Shown one piece after another: positions 21,101-30,561 of a DNA stretch of 64,000 nucleotides. This stretch comes from Blattamonas nauphoetae (Eukaryota > Preaxostyla > Oxymonadida): NCBI GenBank assembly GCA_033064195.1, contig JARBJD010000306.1, positions 23,551-87,550 of the forward strand, read 5' to 3'. Below the pieces are notes generated by a model. That model made no database searches, had not been told where the DNA came from, and was given only the letters and a program-made list of their open reading frames with translations. The translations under genes and the position numbers were made by a program. Numbering within the stretch: the stretch's first letter is position 1; each line of letters begins with the position of its first letter.

Positions 21101-24100
21101 CGCGAAGAAGCGACTCGAGGCTCTGACACAGGAAATGGAGTCTGTTCGTGACCGACAGTCGTTCGTGTTGCTGATGGATTCGTTCAGCTCAATCGCTCGA
21201 AACATGAACACTCTGGTGACTCCTCACTCGATCCTGAAGGGTCTCTCGGAGCGACCGGAAAAAAATTCTCTGGAATTGACGACCGAGAGACAACTCGTGT
21301 ATTTCAGCAATTTGAGAGACGATGGGTTGAGTGATTGGGTCAAAGCAGCAACAGAAGCACTCCGTCCTCGTCGTCAGACAACTGATCACGGTTCTGTCCA
21401 AGACAAGCCAAACCCACCGATCGGGGTATCGCCTGAAGAGAAAGTGGTGGACACAGCGATATCGTTCATTCGAGACAATTTGAACAAATTGATCGTCTCT
21501 TTCAACAAGCTTTTTGGAGAAGCCATGCGTTCGAAAATAGCTACAATCATCTCGACATCTCCCAAGAATGCTGAACAACTACCCCCAGTTGTCCCTCAGA
21601 AATGGCTACCGATTGTGCGTTCGATGATGAACACCATTCTGTTTCTCGTCGACGCCGGGTTTCCACGCCGTGAGATGTTGACTCAATTCGGAGGACTCGG
21701 GAAATTGCTGAACGGTGTGTACATGGACAACAGAGATCATCTGCTGAACGTGGCCAATTACGAAGCAAATCTTGTTGATGAAAAAGAAGAGGATGAGAAT
21801 GTTGCTGATTACGTGAATGACTTGAACGTCTTCTCCAAACATTTCGGCGCAAAGAACTCTCTTAACGCTCTTCAACTCCCTCGAACACTGCAAATAAATC
21901 CGGAATCTCAGGATCGCCTGGAACGAATGTCGATTGCTCTCTTTGCTCGGAACCTGCTCTGTTTTCTCACAATGGATGACAGTCTTCCTTTCGACGATAA
22001 ATGCTATGTCGACCAGTTCTTCAATGTCTTTCTGCCAGCAATGAATCCTGGAGACGTTGTGCATCGCTCATTTGTGGACTTCATGAACGAGACTCGTCTC
22101 CTCTCGCAGGAGCGATTCGGACTGGGTCCAGAATCTGTCAGTCAGCGATTGCCGAGGAAAGTAGTCTCACCCATGCCTCAACCATTCGAAAGTCTAAGAA
22201 AAACACAACCCTCAGATACAAGAGCTGGTGTTGTGAGAAATAAGCACGATCCATTCTTCGCACTCACAACTCCCAAAATAGGTGCCCATCTTCTCCTTTG
22301 GGCGTCGACAGATCTGTTGTGGAAGGCAGCATGTCGCGCAGCTACACAAGAATCTGGACCAGAAAGATTAATGCATTCTCAGGCCGAAGCTCGTCCGTCT
22401 CGGGAGTCTGGCTCTGAAAAGACAGCCAGTTGTCTGAACGTGGCTCGCGCGTCGATCTTCGGGCCTGCACCTCGTTGGCTGACCTCGACCGACGTTCGGA
22501 CGAATCGAGGGCTGGTGTTCTTGTGGGATGGAGTTCTAAGAAGCGAGAATACCAAAGCCTTGATGGATGTCGCCGACTCGAACCACAGCCGAATCATGGA
22601 GTTCAAAACACATCTGATCTTCTTCGATCCGAGTCTGAACGCCGCTTGGGACGATATCACTGCACTGGTTCCGCTTCTCTCCGCTTACGGGAAAGAGGCA
22701 ACTCAACCCTCAGACTTGAAATCAGTGTATTCTATGATGGTGAGGAGGACAGCTCACGACCTCAGAAAGATGAAAGGGCGTATCCACTTCCTCGCTGTGT
22801 CGCCCTTCGTGGAGCAAATCATGCAATCAGAAGTGGTTTCCGCATTCGCAAGACTGCTCACTCAAAAGGACTACGAAACATTCCGCCAACATCAGCTGAA
22901 TGTTGGATTTAACATACCAGATCGTGTGGAAGAGCCGCTTGTCTGCATCTCGTTTCTTCTGAATTGTCCGACATCGATCACTTCCAGTCACGCAACCACC
23001 TCCTTCACGAATCAGCATTTCCACCTCGGCGATAGTGGAAAATTCTCGAACTACTTTCCAATATTTGAAACCACAGCACATAAGTCCGCTTCAATACCGA
23101 TGCTCACATTCCCAAAACTCTCAAGCAAAAGTGTGTCTGGCACGAAATTTCCACAGACACTCATTCAAACGGAGCGCGGAACAACTGATTTCTATTCTGA
23201 AGATCTTCAAAAAGTCAGAGGTGCAACGATACCTGGGATTGATTCGCTGATTGTGTCGAGAGGGAGTGATGCGACTATCGAAACGATCTTCATGCCAATT
23301 CAAGTCACTTGTTCAGAATCACACTCTCTGCAACCAGATGGAATCGTGCAGATCCAACAATTGCTGTTCCAAGCGATGTGTCATCTGGAGGTGTCGGAAG
23401 GAATTGTGGCGATGTACAATTATGCGACAACACAAAAGAATCCATCTTTTCCTCCGCGGACAGGGATTCTGGGCTTCCACATGGTGTCGTCTCTCCTTGA
23501 GTTCGGAAAAGACACCCTGACACACATGCCGAGCGTCTTCCGCCATCGCGATCGTCCCCTCGTGACGTCCCAAACTGAATCACAGAGCACGATCACAACT
23601 CAAACCATCGCAGACACTCTCCTCGCACATCTCGGTCTTTATCCTACTTTCTCTGCGACGCACGATGTTTGGAGGACAACACTGCCCAAAGTGATCAACC
23701 CACTTGATCCTTCAATCACGCTGCCCTTTCACTGGAAGTCATTATACGACTGCTTCTGTCAACCCGTCACCCATCCATCCACAAGTGTGGTCACTCCGCC
23801 TCTGATCACGAAGGATGAGAAGAACGCGAATGATCCGCGAGATCGACTTGTTCGTCGAATGATGCTGGAACTCCATCGAATTGGGGTCGGCCCCGAAGAC
23901 CTGGGTGTGTCAGATGAAGACAGAAAAGAGGCATTCTCGAGTTTCCTGCTCTGCTCAGCCATCTCGTGTCGAAGGAACGAACTGTTGTGTCCCACTGCAC
24001 TCTCCACTCCGAATATAGGCGATGCTGAGTTGGTCGATCTCGTTAAATCAATTGTTGGAACGTCAGAAAAACCTGAAACGCTCGGACCCATTCTCGCACC

Positions 24101-26300
24101 GCTCGAAACAACGAATCCAGACAATCTTGAGTCTGTTCGTCACGAAAAGCTCAAACAATTGAACAACCTGTGCCGACTGAGCTCCATCGAAACGAGAGTG
24201 AAAACCGTTTACCGCATCATGACGAGCAATGCAATGACACGTCTGAGGAATCCAGTGCAGGAGTGTCTGTCGGTGATTCAGAGTGAAAGAGATGGGGGAG
24301 TGTTCCGTGTTCCAGCTCGAAACAACCTTTCGGGGATTCTGCACTGTGGGACAGTACTTCTGGACAACATCGCTCCCTTCTCTCCCACTCCCTCCAATCA
24401 ACCACCTCGCTCGAAAGCGCTTCGAATTCCACTGCACTCGTTCGTTCTGGCCACCCACGGCTTCTCCGATTCGATTCCTGATCTGTACAAACTCAACCAG
24501 GCTCAATTGAAGAATGAAGTGACCAATGTGACACCAGCACCACTGCTCCGATGGCAGCCGCTTCGAGTTGTGATTGATCCATCGCTCTTGCCACATCTTG
24601 GAGGTCTAAACTCTCTGCCATCGTTCACCACGTTCATCCATCGCCTGTTCGACAATCCTTTCATTCCCGTCACGACATCCCTCTCAACAGCACTTGTCAA
24701 AAATAATCATTACACGGCATCTATTCTCTCTCAAATTGGGAAGATGCATACAATCCTCAGCACAGTCAATCTCAGGGATGATGAGAATGACGAACAAAAA
24801 TTAAAGAAACATATCGAAAGTCTAAAGTCCATCCTTGGTAATGGAAAGGTCTCCCATATTTTCTCGCTCCTCCCCAAAATCCGGAAATCTCTCAAGAAAC
24901 ATCCCCTCCCACTCGCACAATCCCAACCCGTCCTGGAGGCTGTCGAATCGATCGAAGCAATCCAGCTCCAGCCGATTCTCGTCTTTGCTAAATCTGGGAG
25001 TGATCTCTTCAAATCAACGAACGAATCAGCCGAGATTGTTGACACGATGACACCCTCTCACCTCTTCCCGATTCCATTCAGTGCTGGATACAAAGAAGGA
25101 GACATCCGAACAGAAATGCAACAGATCTACGAACAGATGACACGACTTGTGCCTGATCGCTTCCCTCTCGAGCGTGTGACACTCTCACATCCTCCGACTG
25201 ACAAAGAACAGATGAAGACATCATCATCGACGAATGAAGAAGAAGGCAGCACTGGAGCTTCAATGGACTCAGCGATTCTGGACAAAGCGAAAAGGTCGAT
25301 AACGCCTCTGTTTGTGTGTGTTGTGGATGAGGATCTCGCTGACCACGAGAGTCTGCCCATGTCGCTTCGGTCGGCTGACGAGACCACTTCTTGTGGAGTG
25401 ATGCGTCAGCGAAGCATTGCTGATGTTCTTTGGATCCTGTTTCTGACGCGGATCACGCGCGAAGTGATGGCTCTCTCGCTCAACACCTCCATGAAAGGCG
25501 ATCACTTCAAGAAGTATGTGATGCAATTCATCTCCACAGTGCTCTATGATTGCGGTCGAGTTGGAGAAGATGATGCCAAGGATATTGCCATAGTCCTGGA
25601 CACTCTGACATCTCGTGCAGCTGAGGAAGGCTTCGACAGCCTCGACGAGCACCCCTCGATCGGGATTGAGCTTCTCGTCTCTGCGTTTCCACACGTGACT
25701 GAGCCTTCCCACACCCTTCCTCTTTCGCGTCTTCTGATGCTGTGCAAACCTCATCCGGACGGCGAGTCGCGATTGGATGCTCTCATTGACAACCCATCTC
25801 CAGCCGTTGAAATAGAAGCTCTGACTCGCTGGTTCGAGCTCTTAAATTCGAACCTCCAGAAAACCACAATCGAAGACACAGTCGAAAGTGATAATACCAA
25901 ACCAACCAAGATCAGTGCGGACAATAGAAAGCTCCTTTTCGAAAAAGCAGTCAACAGCGATGGCATCACGCCTGCCAAGTTCAGCACGAACCTTCTGCAT
26001 GCATTCTATCTCATCATCGAACACGAGGATGAAGCTGAACGCGTCACACAGCTCTACAGCGCGATCAGACCAATCGAGAACTCTGGGCAGGTTCCGTTGT
26101 TCTTCAAGACGGATCAACTACAACCAGTGGACGAACTCATCTCTCTGGCTGACAAACGCCTAGAGTCTCCCACAGCAAACAAATCTCGCGTGGATGTTCT
26201 AACAGATGTCAAAAACTGGGCCTCGCTCATTTATGCTTCACTCTCACGAACACGACTGAGCTCAACGGTTCCATTATCCCCCGAGCAACAAAAGATTTGA
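18126..26300 (+). CDS. Giant Crinkler/RHS-type (CR) NTPase and nuclease-like protein
   Basis: One frame of 2724 residues with no intron; ATG at 18126, TGA at 26298. Residues 20-80 form a Gln/Lys/Glu coiled coil. A P-loop lies at about 182 (GDQGIGKTS), followed near 250 by ILDDSPPPED and FTSP, the arrangement of the NTPase of Crinkler and trypanosome RHS proteins. Residues 578-772 are a Lys/Glu/Gln-rich repetitive linker. Near 1704-1732, IDSLIVSRG...MPIQVTCSESHS fits the PD-(D/E)XK-like nuclease of that class, where QxT replaces the usual ExK. Several more large helical regions follow, without recognised domains. CR proteins act as nuclear effectors or in conflicts with parasites and transposons; for this protein that is inference. 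The single long frame with many CAA/CAG codons and no TAA/TAG supports the standard code. Confidence 0.65.
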   Translation: MDPHLPPPNLPLDGLSPAELQAKIAELERLNAIHLETIQHQKKVIQQKDETIQEKEKVIQQKDEESAKKDEALKLIQRRQANRDIVEAQSQTIKLIKSILQHFSPRWFVDLDKHISNFFLLKDGHILFSRTWLKNARNILSAPLIFRPIYNIVLHEILKFINDHFAPDLTKKHPGAMFFVAGDQGIGKTSLMLIVMSTLSHRSIDFHYQKGFKGEDSENFHHTVNLDGDFNFFTQDDTESLPEDHPICIHILDDSPPPEDIEDNNFYIIFTSPDQKRLPSLEDKKGKHPYQAKLKSPVLKSGQLCRVFRLPTFSLAEDAAVMVGCTPTAPFALLSPEDMELRKDEQRILVDIEKKKEKRARDLPFEKKAAPLTSKNTIAKALLEPFTQIDSDEKTRWYSFLNCFQSRPEPWIPKTAKEKSSSEQSIPISTSPPPSQACDVATPPSTPHLQANADPTPANSIHPAPDELGNPAPAVSRINPTIPDLARLIISNIATIRDSEEAKSVSEDDAHSQNFFITLCTKLLELNDQQDEHERLHVIVDWLIKNLEIHKKRDKTQAKFIKDLLRELIYTEWEKLQAESEQKLEEKATIKEGTPPNQNGKRKDGTPPNKNKKKAKSPPKQLNEAAQKGKIRKEDGALQNQEGTNGAKLTKKQKQEERKANSSQEVKGSQEDRAAQKEEIRKEDRALQNQVGTNEAKLPKKQKKNAKTENSSRKEKGSQEDRAAQEEKNSEEAKTPRKQTKSKEAGSPPKQKDSQEDDTPRKRKSRQQQELHLIETQKTDSLFALAMNYTSRHTDVKVQVDQFSESIQKANLTGLTPSSGPSHGPAVVDATLETQLASLKSHFAEPDIVEEASRQDVRDEVEKISEQLGKENKERRELLFSSLIDMLSTPPPFYETKKHTLQSLFVLPKKENQTVDTAIRDALDRLLNETSGQSPPAAQLPFIVRALLQCLLDTQSDTGPLSSAYSNQVYKRRMARIACDLLSTIVDPKHDDAKKRLEALTQEMESVRDRQSFVLLMDSFSSIARNMNTLVTPHSILKGLSERPEKNSLELTTERQLVYFSNLRDDGLSDWVKAATEALRPRRQTTDHGSVQDKPNPPIGVSPEEKVVDTAISFIRDNLNKLIVSFNKLFGEAMRSKIATIISTSPKNAEQLPPVVPQKWLPIVRSMMNTILFLVDAGFPRREMLTQFGGLGKLLNGVYMDNRDHLLNVANYEANLVDEKEEDENVADYVNDLNVFSKHFGAKNSLNALQLPRTLQINPESQDRLERMSIALFARNLLCFLTMDDSLPFDDKCYVDQFFNVFLPAMNPGDVVHRSFVDFMNETRLLSQERFGLGPESVSQRLPRKVVSPMPQPFESLRKTQPSDTRAGVVRNKHDPFFALTTPKIGAHLLLWASTDLLWKAACRAATQESGPERLMHSQAEARPSRESGSEKTASCLNVARASIFGPAPRWLTSTDVRTNRGLVFLWDGVLRSENTKALMDVADSNHSRIMEFKTHLIFFDPSLNAAWDDITALVPLLSAYGKEATQPSDLKSVYSMMVRRTAHDLRKMKGRIHFLAVSPFVEQIMQSEVVSAFARLLTQKDYETFRQHQLNVGFNIPDRVEEPLVCISFLLNCPTSITSSHATTSFTNQHFHLGDSGKFSNYFPIFETTAHKSASIPMLTFPKLSSKSVSGTKFPQTLIQTERGTTDFYSEDLQKVRGATIPGIDSLIVSRGSDATIETIFMPIQVTCSESHSLQPDGIVQIQQLLFQAMCHLEVSEGIVAMYNYATTQKNPSFPPRTGILGFHMVSSLLEFGKDTLTHMPSVFRHRDRPLVTSQTESQSTITTQTIADTLLAHLGLYPTFSATHDVWRTTLPKVINPLDPSITLPFHWKSLYDCFCQPVTHPSTSVVTPPLITKDEKNANDPRDRLVRRMMLELHRIGVGPEDLGVSDEDRKEAFSSFLLCSAISCRRNELLCPTALSTPNIGDAELVDLVKSIVGTSEKPETLGPILAPLETTNPDNLESVRHEKLKQLNNLCRLSSIETRVKTVYRIMTSNAMTRLRNPVQECLSVIQSERDGGVFRVPARNNLSGILHCGTVLLDNIAPFSPTPSNQPPRSKALRIPLHSFVLATHGFSDSIPDLYKLNQAQLKNEVTNVTPAPLLRWQPLRVVIDPSLLPHLGGLNSLPSFTTFIHRLFDNPFIPVTTSLSTALVKNNHYTASILSQIGKMHTILSTVNLRDDENDEQKLKKHIESLKSILGNGKVSHIFSLLPKIRKSLKKHPLPLAQSQPVLEAVESIEAIQLQPILVFAKSGSDLFKSTNESAEIVDTMTPSHLFPIPFSAGYKEGDIRTEMQQIYEQMTRLVPDRFPLERVTLSHPPTDKEQMKTSSSTNEEEGSTGASMDSAILDKAKRSITPLFVCVVDEDLADHESLPMSLRSADETTSCGVMRQRSIADVLWILFLTRITREVMALSLNTSMKGDHFKKYVMQFISTVLYDCGRVGEDDAKDIAIVLDTLTSRAAEEGFDSLDEHPSIGIELLVSAFPHVTEPSHTLPLSRLLMLCKPHPDGESRLDALIDNPSPAVEIEALTRWFELLNSNLQKTTIEDTVESDNTKPTKISADNRKLLFEKAVNSDGITPAKFSTNLLHAFYLIIEHEDEAERVTQLYSAIRPIENSGQVPLFFKTDQLQPVDELISLADKRLESPTANKSRVDVLTDVKNWASLIYASLSRTRLSSTVPLSPEQQKI
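19860..20440 (+). repeat. Lys-rich coding repeat inside the giant protein
   Basis: Imperfect coding repeats about 140-170 bp long, with recurring segments such as KEDGALQNQ, GTNGAKL and KGSQEDRAAQ. Encodes residues 578-772, a flexible, highly charged linker between the NTPase and the following helical part. Confidence 0.75.
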
Positions 26301-26587
26301 TGAGAACGATTGGCCAACTATCTCACTTCACATTTTTCATTTTCGAACCGATTTTATTCAGTCTTATCACTCTCGCCTCCAAATCAATTGCTCCAGTGGT
26401 GATGTGAATCTGAACGAATGGCGATGTGGTGATCGAGCCCATGATGCGAACCACACGCGACGAATTGTCAGATAAGTGTTACATCGTGAACAAAATGGTG
26501 ACGTGAGGAACAATGATGGAAATTTGGACACGAAGTGAGAAAGAAAAAACGAACGATGGGTGTTCATTCCTCGGGAAGAGCGATTCC
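26301..26587. other. Convergent intergenic spacer
   Basis: 287 bp between two converging genes. I see no gene or structured RNA. Confidence 0.5.
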
Positions 26588-28219
26588 TTAATCAGGTTGG
26601 TTCATTTCCGCCCTCAATCGGGTCCCGTCGAGGACTCTGAAGGAATTCGATGCGAACAGATCTTCGCATCCCTCCTCGACCATCACGCGGCGTATATCAT
26701 TCTGAATCTCTCTCTCACGGCCACACTTCAGTTGGGCGAGGTTGACAGCAAAGAAAGACACGAATCTTCCGATTGGTTGGACTGAGGGCATGTTCAGACC
26801 AATTCGAACGAGAACGGAGGCGAATGAACGCCGTTGAGACTCGCTCAGATGAGTCGACCACAGTTTGCTGATCCCCTTCCACACGACGTGTTCCACAAAT
26901 GGCGTGAGAGCAGCAGCACTTCGCTTTCCCCGTGAAATCATTTCTGTTGAGACTGAGATGAGAGGGAGGAGATCCGGAAACATGAACGACAGTTCCAGCC
27001 GATCCCAGTCCACCCATTTCAGAAGTGTCTCCAAAACTAATTTTGCAACGTCGACAGCAGGTCTCAATTGGATCAGATCGGTTCCCTTCTCCACAAGCCC
27101 CAAGAACAGCCGTGGGTCGAGTGGATTGAACTCTTTGGTGAGATTCTGTTGGGAGAGCATCGAAAAGCACAAAGCATGATCCTTGAGTGATTTGCTTCGA
27201 AGAATGACAAACACCACTTCCTGCGACAAATGCTGTGGGAGTTGGATCGGCCTGCGAAACAAATTGACTCGAATTCGGTGGATGTCCTCCGGAGACTTCT
27301 GTTGGACATAGCGAGCAACGAAAGAGGAGAATGTTTTCTGCTTAGTCTGAGTGTTGTAGGATTTGTTCAGATACGAACGTGTTTTGTCGATGTCTGGTCG
27401 GTCGGGGTAATGGGAATCAGGAAGACGGTCTTTGACCACCCACACATAAGAAGTCGCTCTATACATCTTCCGTTCGAGCTTCAAATCTCGATAATGATCG
27501 TTGACCATCTGTTCATAGAAATTCCTGAATTTTTGCGGCAGGAATGGGATCAAATTGAGGAGAACACTGCGGAAACTGACGGACAGGAAAGAGTGGAACC
27601 ATAAGCCACTGTCGAGGCCAAGATATTTGAGAATCCGCTCGTGAGCTCCAAATGATGAAAGAAAGCTCACAAGAGGGCTTCGGAGCGGCGAGTCATTTGG
27701 CAGTGTTGTGATGCAGTTCAGAGCAGAAGACATGAAGAAGAGACACGAAAAGGGGGTCATCATGCTTGAGAAGAATTCCGGTGTGAACATGTCACCCGAA
27801 TAGTCAATCAGCGACGCAACACTTTCAGCCAGAGTTTGTTCCACGGTTGGTAGGAGAGGATATAAATGGGAAATATCCTCGTCTGGCGAGCAAGGAGGTG
27901 AAGGGTCACATGTTGAAAGAATATCATTCACGGTTTCGGGAGAGATGCTCATGATTGTGGCAAGGATCTCGATCATCGTCTCCTTCAGTGAATGAACACC
28001 AGATACGATCAGTGTGAGCAGTGATGTAACAAAGGCAGGTGTAACTATTGTTTCATCCCGTTCGATAGACTTCAAACATGACAGAAGTTCGATTGAAGTT
28101 TGGCAAATTGTTGCGACTGAATCTTCGTCAAATCTTGGTTGGTTGGGGATGCATGTGAATATATTCTTTTCGAGAGAAGCAATTAAATCTTGGGCCAGTA
28201 TGCACGGTTCACTATCCAT
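26588..28219 (-). CDS. Helical repeat protein of unknown function
   Basis: 543 residues from the ATG at 28219; TAA at 26588-26590. The protein is almost wholly helical, with repeated hydrophobic helices of armadillo/HEAT type in the first half and a basic segment around residues 240-330. The C-terminal end (VEEGCEDLFASN) is like the last helix of large multicopy hypothetical families I associate with oxymonad genomes; this is recollection, not a search. No catalytic motif, signal peptide or membrane segment is visible. It is divergent from the hAT-like gene at 28303, with only 83 bp between the starts, so they may share a promoter. Codon use matches the giant gene next to it. Confidence 0.65.
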   Translation of the reverse strand: MDSEPCILAQDLIASLEKNIFTCIPNQPRFDEDSVATICQTSIELLSCLKSIERDETIVTPAFVTSLLTLIVSGVHSLKETMIEILATIMSISPETVNDILSTCDPSPPCSPDEDISHLYPLLPTVEQTLAESVASLIDYSGDMFTPEFFSSMMTPFSCLFFMSSALNCITTLPNDSPLRSPLVSFLSSFGAHERILKYLGLDSGLWFHSFLSVSFRSVLLNLIPFLPQKFRNFYEQMVNDHYRDLKLERKMYRATSYVWVVKDRLPDSHYPDRPDIDKTRSYLNKSYNTQTKQKTFSSFVARYVQQKSPEDIHRIRVNLFRRPIQLPQHLSQEVVFVILRSKSLKDHALCFSMLSQQNLTKEFNPLDPRLFLGLVEKGTDLIQLRPAVDVAKLVLETLLKWVDWDRLELSFMFPDLLPLISVSTEMISRGKRSAAALTPFVEHVVWKGISKLWSTHLSESQRRSFASVLVRIGLNMPSVQPIGRFVSFFAVNLAQLKCGREREIQNDIRRVMVEEGCEDLFASNSFRVLDGTRLRAEMNQPD

Positions 28220-28302
28220 CTCAATCAAAGAGCGTTCAAATCAGGGAATTATGGCCGTCTGCAGAACCCTTAATACCGTGATGGTCTGATCAAGTTGACA
28301 TC

Positions 28303-28950
28303 ATGAATCGTGTCTCAAACCCTTTTGATCCTCCTGTGCAGCTTCTTCAGACAAGTCCAATTCCATTCATGCCCAATTTACCGAAATTGCCACCTCCAAT
28401 TCACACCAAAAAGTCAAAACCACACAAACGAGCAACAGTAGGGGCACAACTATCTCTCTGGTGTAAGTTCATTCGTGAATATCACCTTCTGTATCCACAT
28501 CAAGATAGACAAGTGTTTGAAGTGAATTTTGACGGGATTCGATGTCTGCACTGTCAGAAGAATCACATCCCACACTCAACCCCACACGAGGAATATCTGA
28601 CAGTGTCAGCCCAACCAAATTGTTGGGCAACATTTCTAAGGCATGTCCTCTCCCCACAGCACAGGAGAGGAATGTCAGAATTGGATTTGACGTGTACGGA
28701 ACCAACACTAGAAAAACCAATCAAGATAGAAACCTTTGTGCTCCAACACGCCTTAAATCGAATCGCGATTGGAGCCATCATTTTAGTCAATCAGTTGCCA
28801 GTTCGAGCATTTAAACCTCTCGTACAAGCCACAGATTCGCTGACAGATATCCCGATCCCATATCAAAATTCCCATACAAGCGATGAGATTTTGCGTTCGA
28901 TAGGCCGCATGGAACTGGAAGAAAAGAGAGATGAACAGGCATCTGAGTAG
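28303..28950 (+). CDS. hAT transposase-like gene, N-terminal part with BED-type finger
   Basis: 215 residues from ATG. A CLHCQKNHIPHS segment followed by a Trp and a distal His (CWATFLRHVLSPQHR) forms a BED-like zinc finger near residues 74-115. Downstream, ALNRIAIGAIILVNQLPVRAF fits the conserved helix that follows the finger in hAT transposases. The frame ends in TAG at 28948. The next parts of the same family lie at 29411-29636 and 53026-53554, so this is the front of one transposon-derived gene that has been split by insertions. Confidence 0.65.
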   Translation: MNRVSNPFDPPVQLLQTSPIPFMPNLPKLPPPIHTKKSKPHKRATVGAQLSLWCKFIREYHLLYPHQDRQVFEVNFDGIRCLHCQKNHIPHSTPHEEYLTVSAQPNCWATFLRHVLSPQHRRGMSELDLTCTEPTLEKPIKIETFVLQHALNRIAIGAIILVNQLPVRAFKPLVQATDSLTDIPIPYQNSHTSDEILRSIGRMELEEKRDEQASE

Positions 28951-29410
28951 TCCCATCAAAATAGGTAAAACTGGGATCAATTGATGTCAGTGCCTAAATT
29001 TGGACTGAGATCAAATTTCAACTCTTTTCCTTTGAGATTTTCTCATTATCACTTCATTAATCATGTTCAATTCACTTCTTGTTTTCACATAATGCTCTTC
29101 AATATTTCAGACAGCTCTTATTTCCCAAAAACACGCACGATCACAATCACCAACACTTCTTTTTTCGATGTATTCCCTTCATTGACTTTAGTCAGTGAGA
29201 AAAAACCATCAAAGAAGACATAATAACGCATTATCGACTTGTTTTTATAATTTTTGATGTAGAACAAACTGAAACAGCAGCACCCAAAGTTTGCATTTTC
29301 ATGATCTATGAAGTGACCATTTTCCTTTTTACTTTTTTTTCCATTCAAATATCATATATAAGAAGACTTTTTTTGAAATGAAAGAAACGAAATGGTATTG
29401 TAGGTATTTA
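28951..29410. other. Non-coding interruption in the hAT-like gene
   Basis: 460 AT-rich bp between two hAT parts. An 11-bp direct repeat, ACTGGGATCAA, lies near both edges (about 28969 and 29439), which would suit an inserted short element, but I cannot find matching inverted ends. An intron is less likely because the stop at 28948 precedes any usable donor. Confidence 0.4.
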
Positions 29411-29636
29411 GTGGGATCAGATCCGACTGGGATCACTGGGATCAAATCCGAAGCCTGGAGATGAAGTACGACAATACCTTCTGAGCGGGTTTCCCTTTTC
29501 TATCCTTCTTGATTCGTCAACAGATTTTGACGGAATCAAACAAGTTGCTGTTTCGCTGCAAGTTCTACAAATCGACGAGAAACCGACTTTTCGTAAACTG
29601 GCAATTCGTCCTCTCAATACTTCATCAAATTCTGAA
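29411..29636 (+). pseudogene. hAT transposase-like gene, middle part
   Basis: Open frame of 75 codons with the hAT core signature FSILLDSSTDFDGIKQVAVS, in which the Asp of ILLDSST corresponds to the first catalytic Asp of hAT transposases. It ends at the left target-site copy of Polinton 1 (TCTGAA, Ser-Glu). The same frame resumes at 53026 after the Polinton. Confidence 0.75.
29631..29636. repeat. Polinton 1 target-site duplication, left
   Basis: TCTGAA, repeated at 53020-53025 directly after the right end. Both copies sit in the hAT reading frame. Confidence 0.9.
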
Positions 29637-30034
29637 AGTAGTATAGAAGACGAAAGTAGAACCACGTTGGCAGAGACACCACTTCCATTCATTTTTCTCC
29701 ATGCCGATTGACCATTCAGAAAATACTTGAAGTAAAAGTCATTTTCATTTCAGAATGTTGTCAATCTTCGAGAAATATTCTCTTCCAGAGTTCAGTTACT
29801 TCACACTTTCAAGTTGAAGCAAATTTTCAAAAATTTTCAAAAATGCAAAAACCTTGATTCTGGCGGAAGCTGGTGTATTTTTTCAAGGTTCCGAAGGTTG
29901 CGACCCTTCTCATCGGTCCCTTTTAGACCGGCATCGGAACTCATTTTTATCGGGTTGAGTTCCGGAGACGTACGTTGGTCTTGCCAAGGGCCTAGACCAT
30001 GCCAAAGGGCAGTGATGTGTGAAATTAAATGCTT

Positions 30035-30113
30035 CCGCCAGGAATTGAACTTGGGACCTTCAGCTTAGTAGTCGTAGTGCGTGCACTCACTACTACCACT
30101 AAACTATCCGGTC
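30035..30113 (-). other. tRNA-like sequence 2 in left TIR
   Basis: On the minus strand it has an A-box TAGTTTAGTGG and a B-box AGTTCAATTCC at tRNA spacing, and a 6-bp anticodon-like hairpin (GTAGTG/CACTAC). The acceptor ends do not pair, so it is tRNA-like or a pseudo-tRNA and not a standard tRNA. Confidence 0.55.
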
Positions 30114-30368
30114 TTGAAAATATCCCGAAAAATCAGAAGCCTTGTACCGGAAAAAGTACTCTCACCCGTGAGGGTTCGAAGCCTCTGGCGAGACTATATA
30201 GCAGATTTAAAATTTGAAAACTTGGTCAATAAATTCAATATATAGCAAAATTACTGACGTGAAAAAGTCATGCTTTTAAACGAGGGTAGAAAGGTGGACA
30301 AAAAAAGGAATATATAGCAGATCTGAAAATTCGAAGTACAAGGTATCGGAAAAATCTGGCATTTCCAG

Positions 30369-30450
30369 GACCTCCTAGCACAGTAGGTAGAGCGGGAGGT
30401 CTAAAGGTACACTCGGCCTTTGAGCCGTGGGATCGAATCCCGCCATCGGC
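30369..30450 (+). other. tRNA-like sequence 1 in left TIR
   Basis: A-box TAGCACAGTAGG with a near-perfect D-arm, and a T-arm with loop ATCGAAT between GTGGG and CCCGC. The middle is longer than an ordinary anticodon arm and the acceptor strands do not pair. It looks like a Pol III promoter-bearing tRNA derivative. Confidence 0.5.
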
Positions 30451-30561
30451 AAAACTTTCGGCAAAATTTCAAAACGTTCACAACAAAAATTCAAAAATTC
30501 AAAAATTCAAAAATTCAAAAAATTCAAAAAATTCAAAATTTCCAAAAAAGTTGAAGTATGA

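Noticed and set aside
30485-30545. Short A/T repeats as a CRISPR array
   Set aside because: Units of about 8 bp without spacers, simple-sequence in nature and present in both TIR arms; this is a eukaryotic locus.
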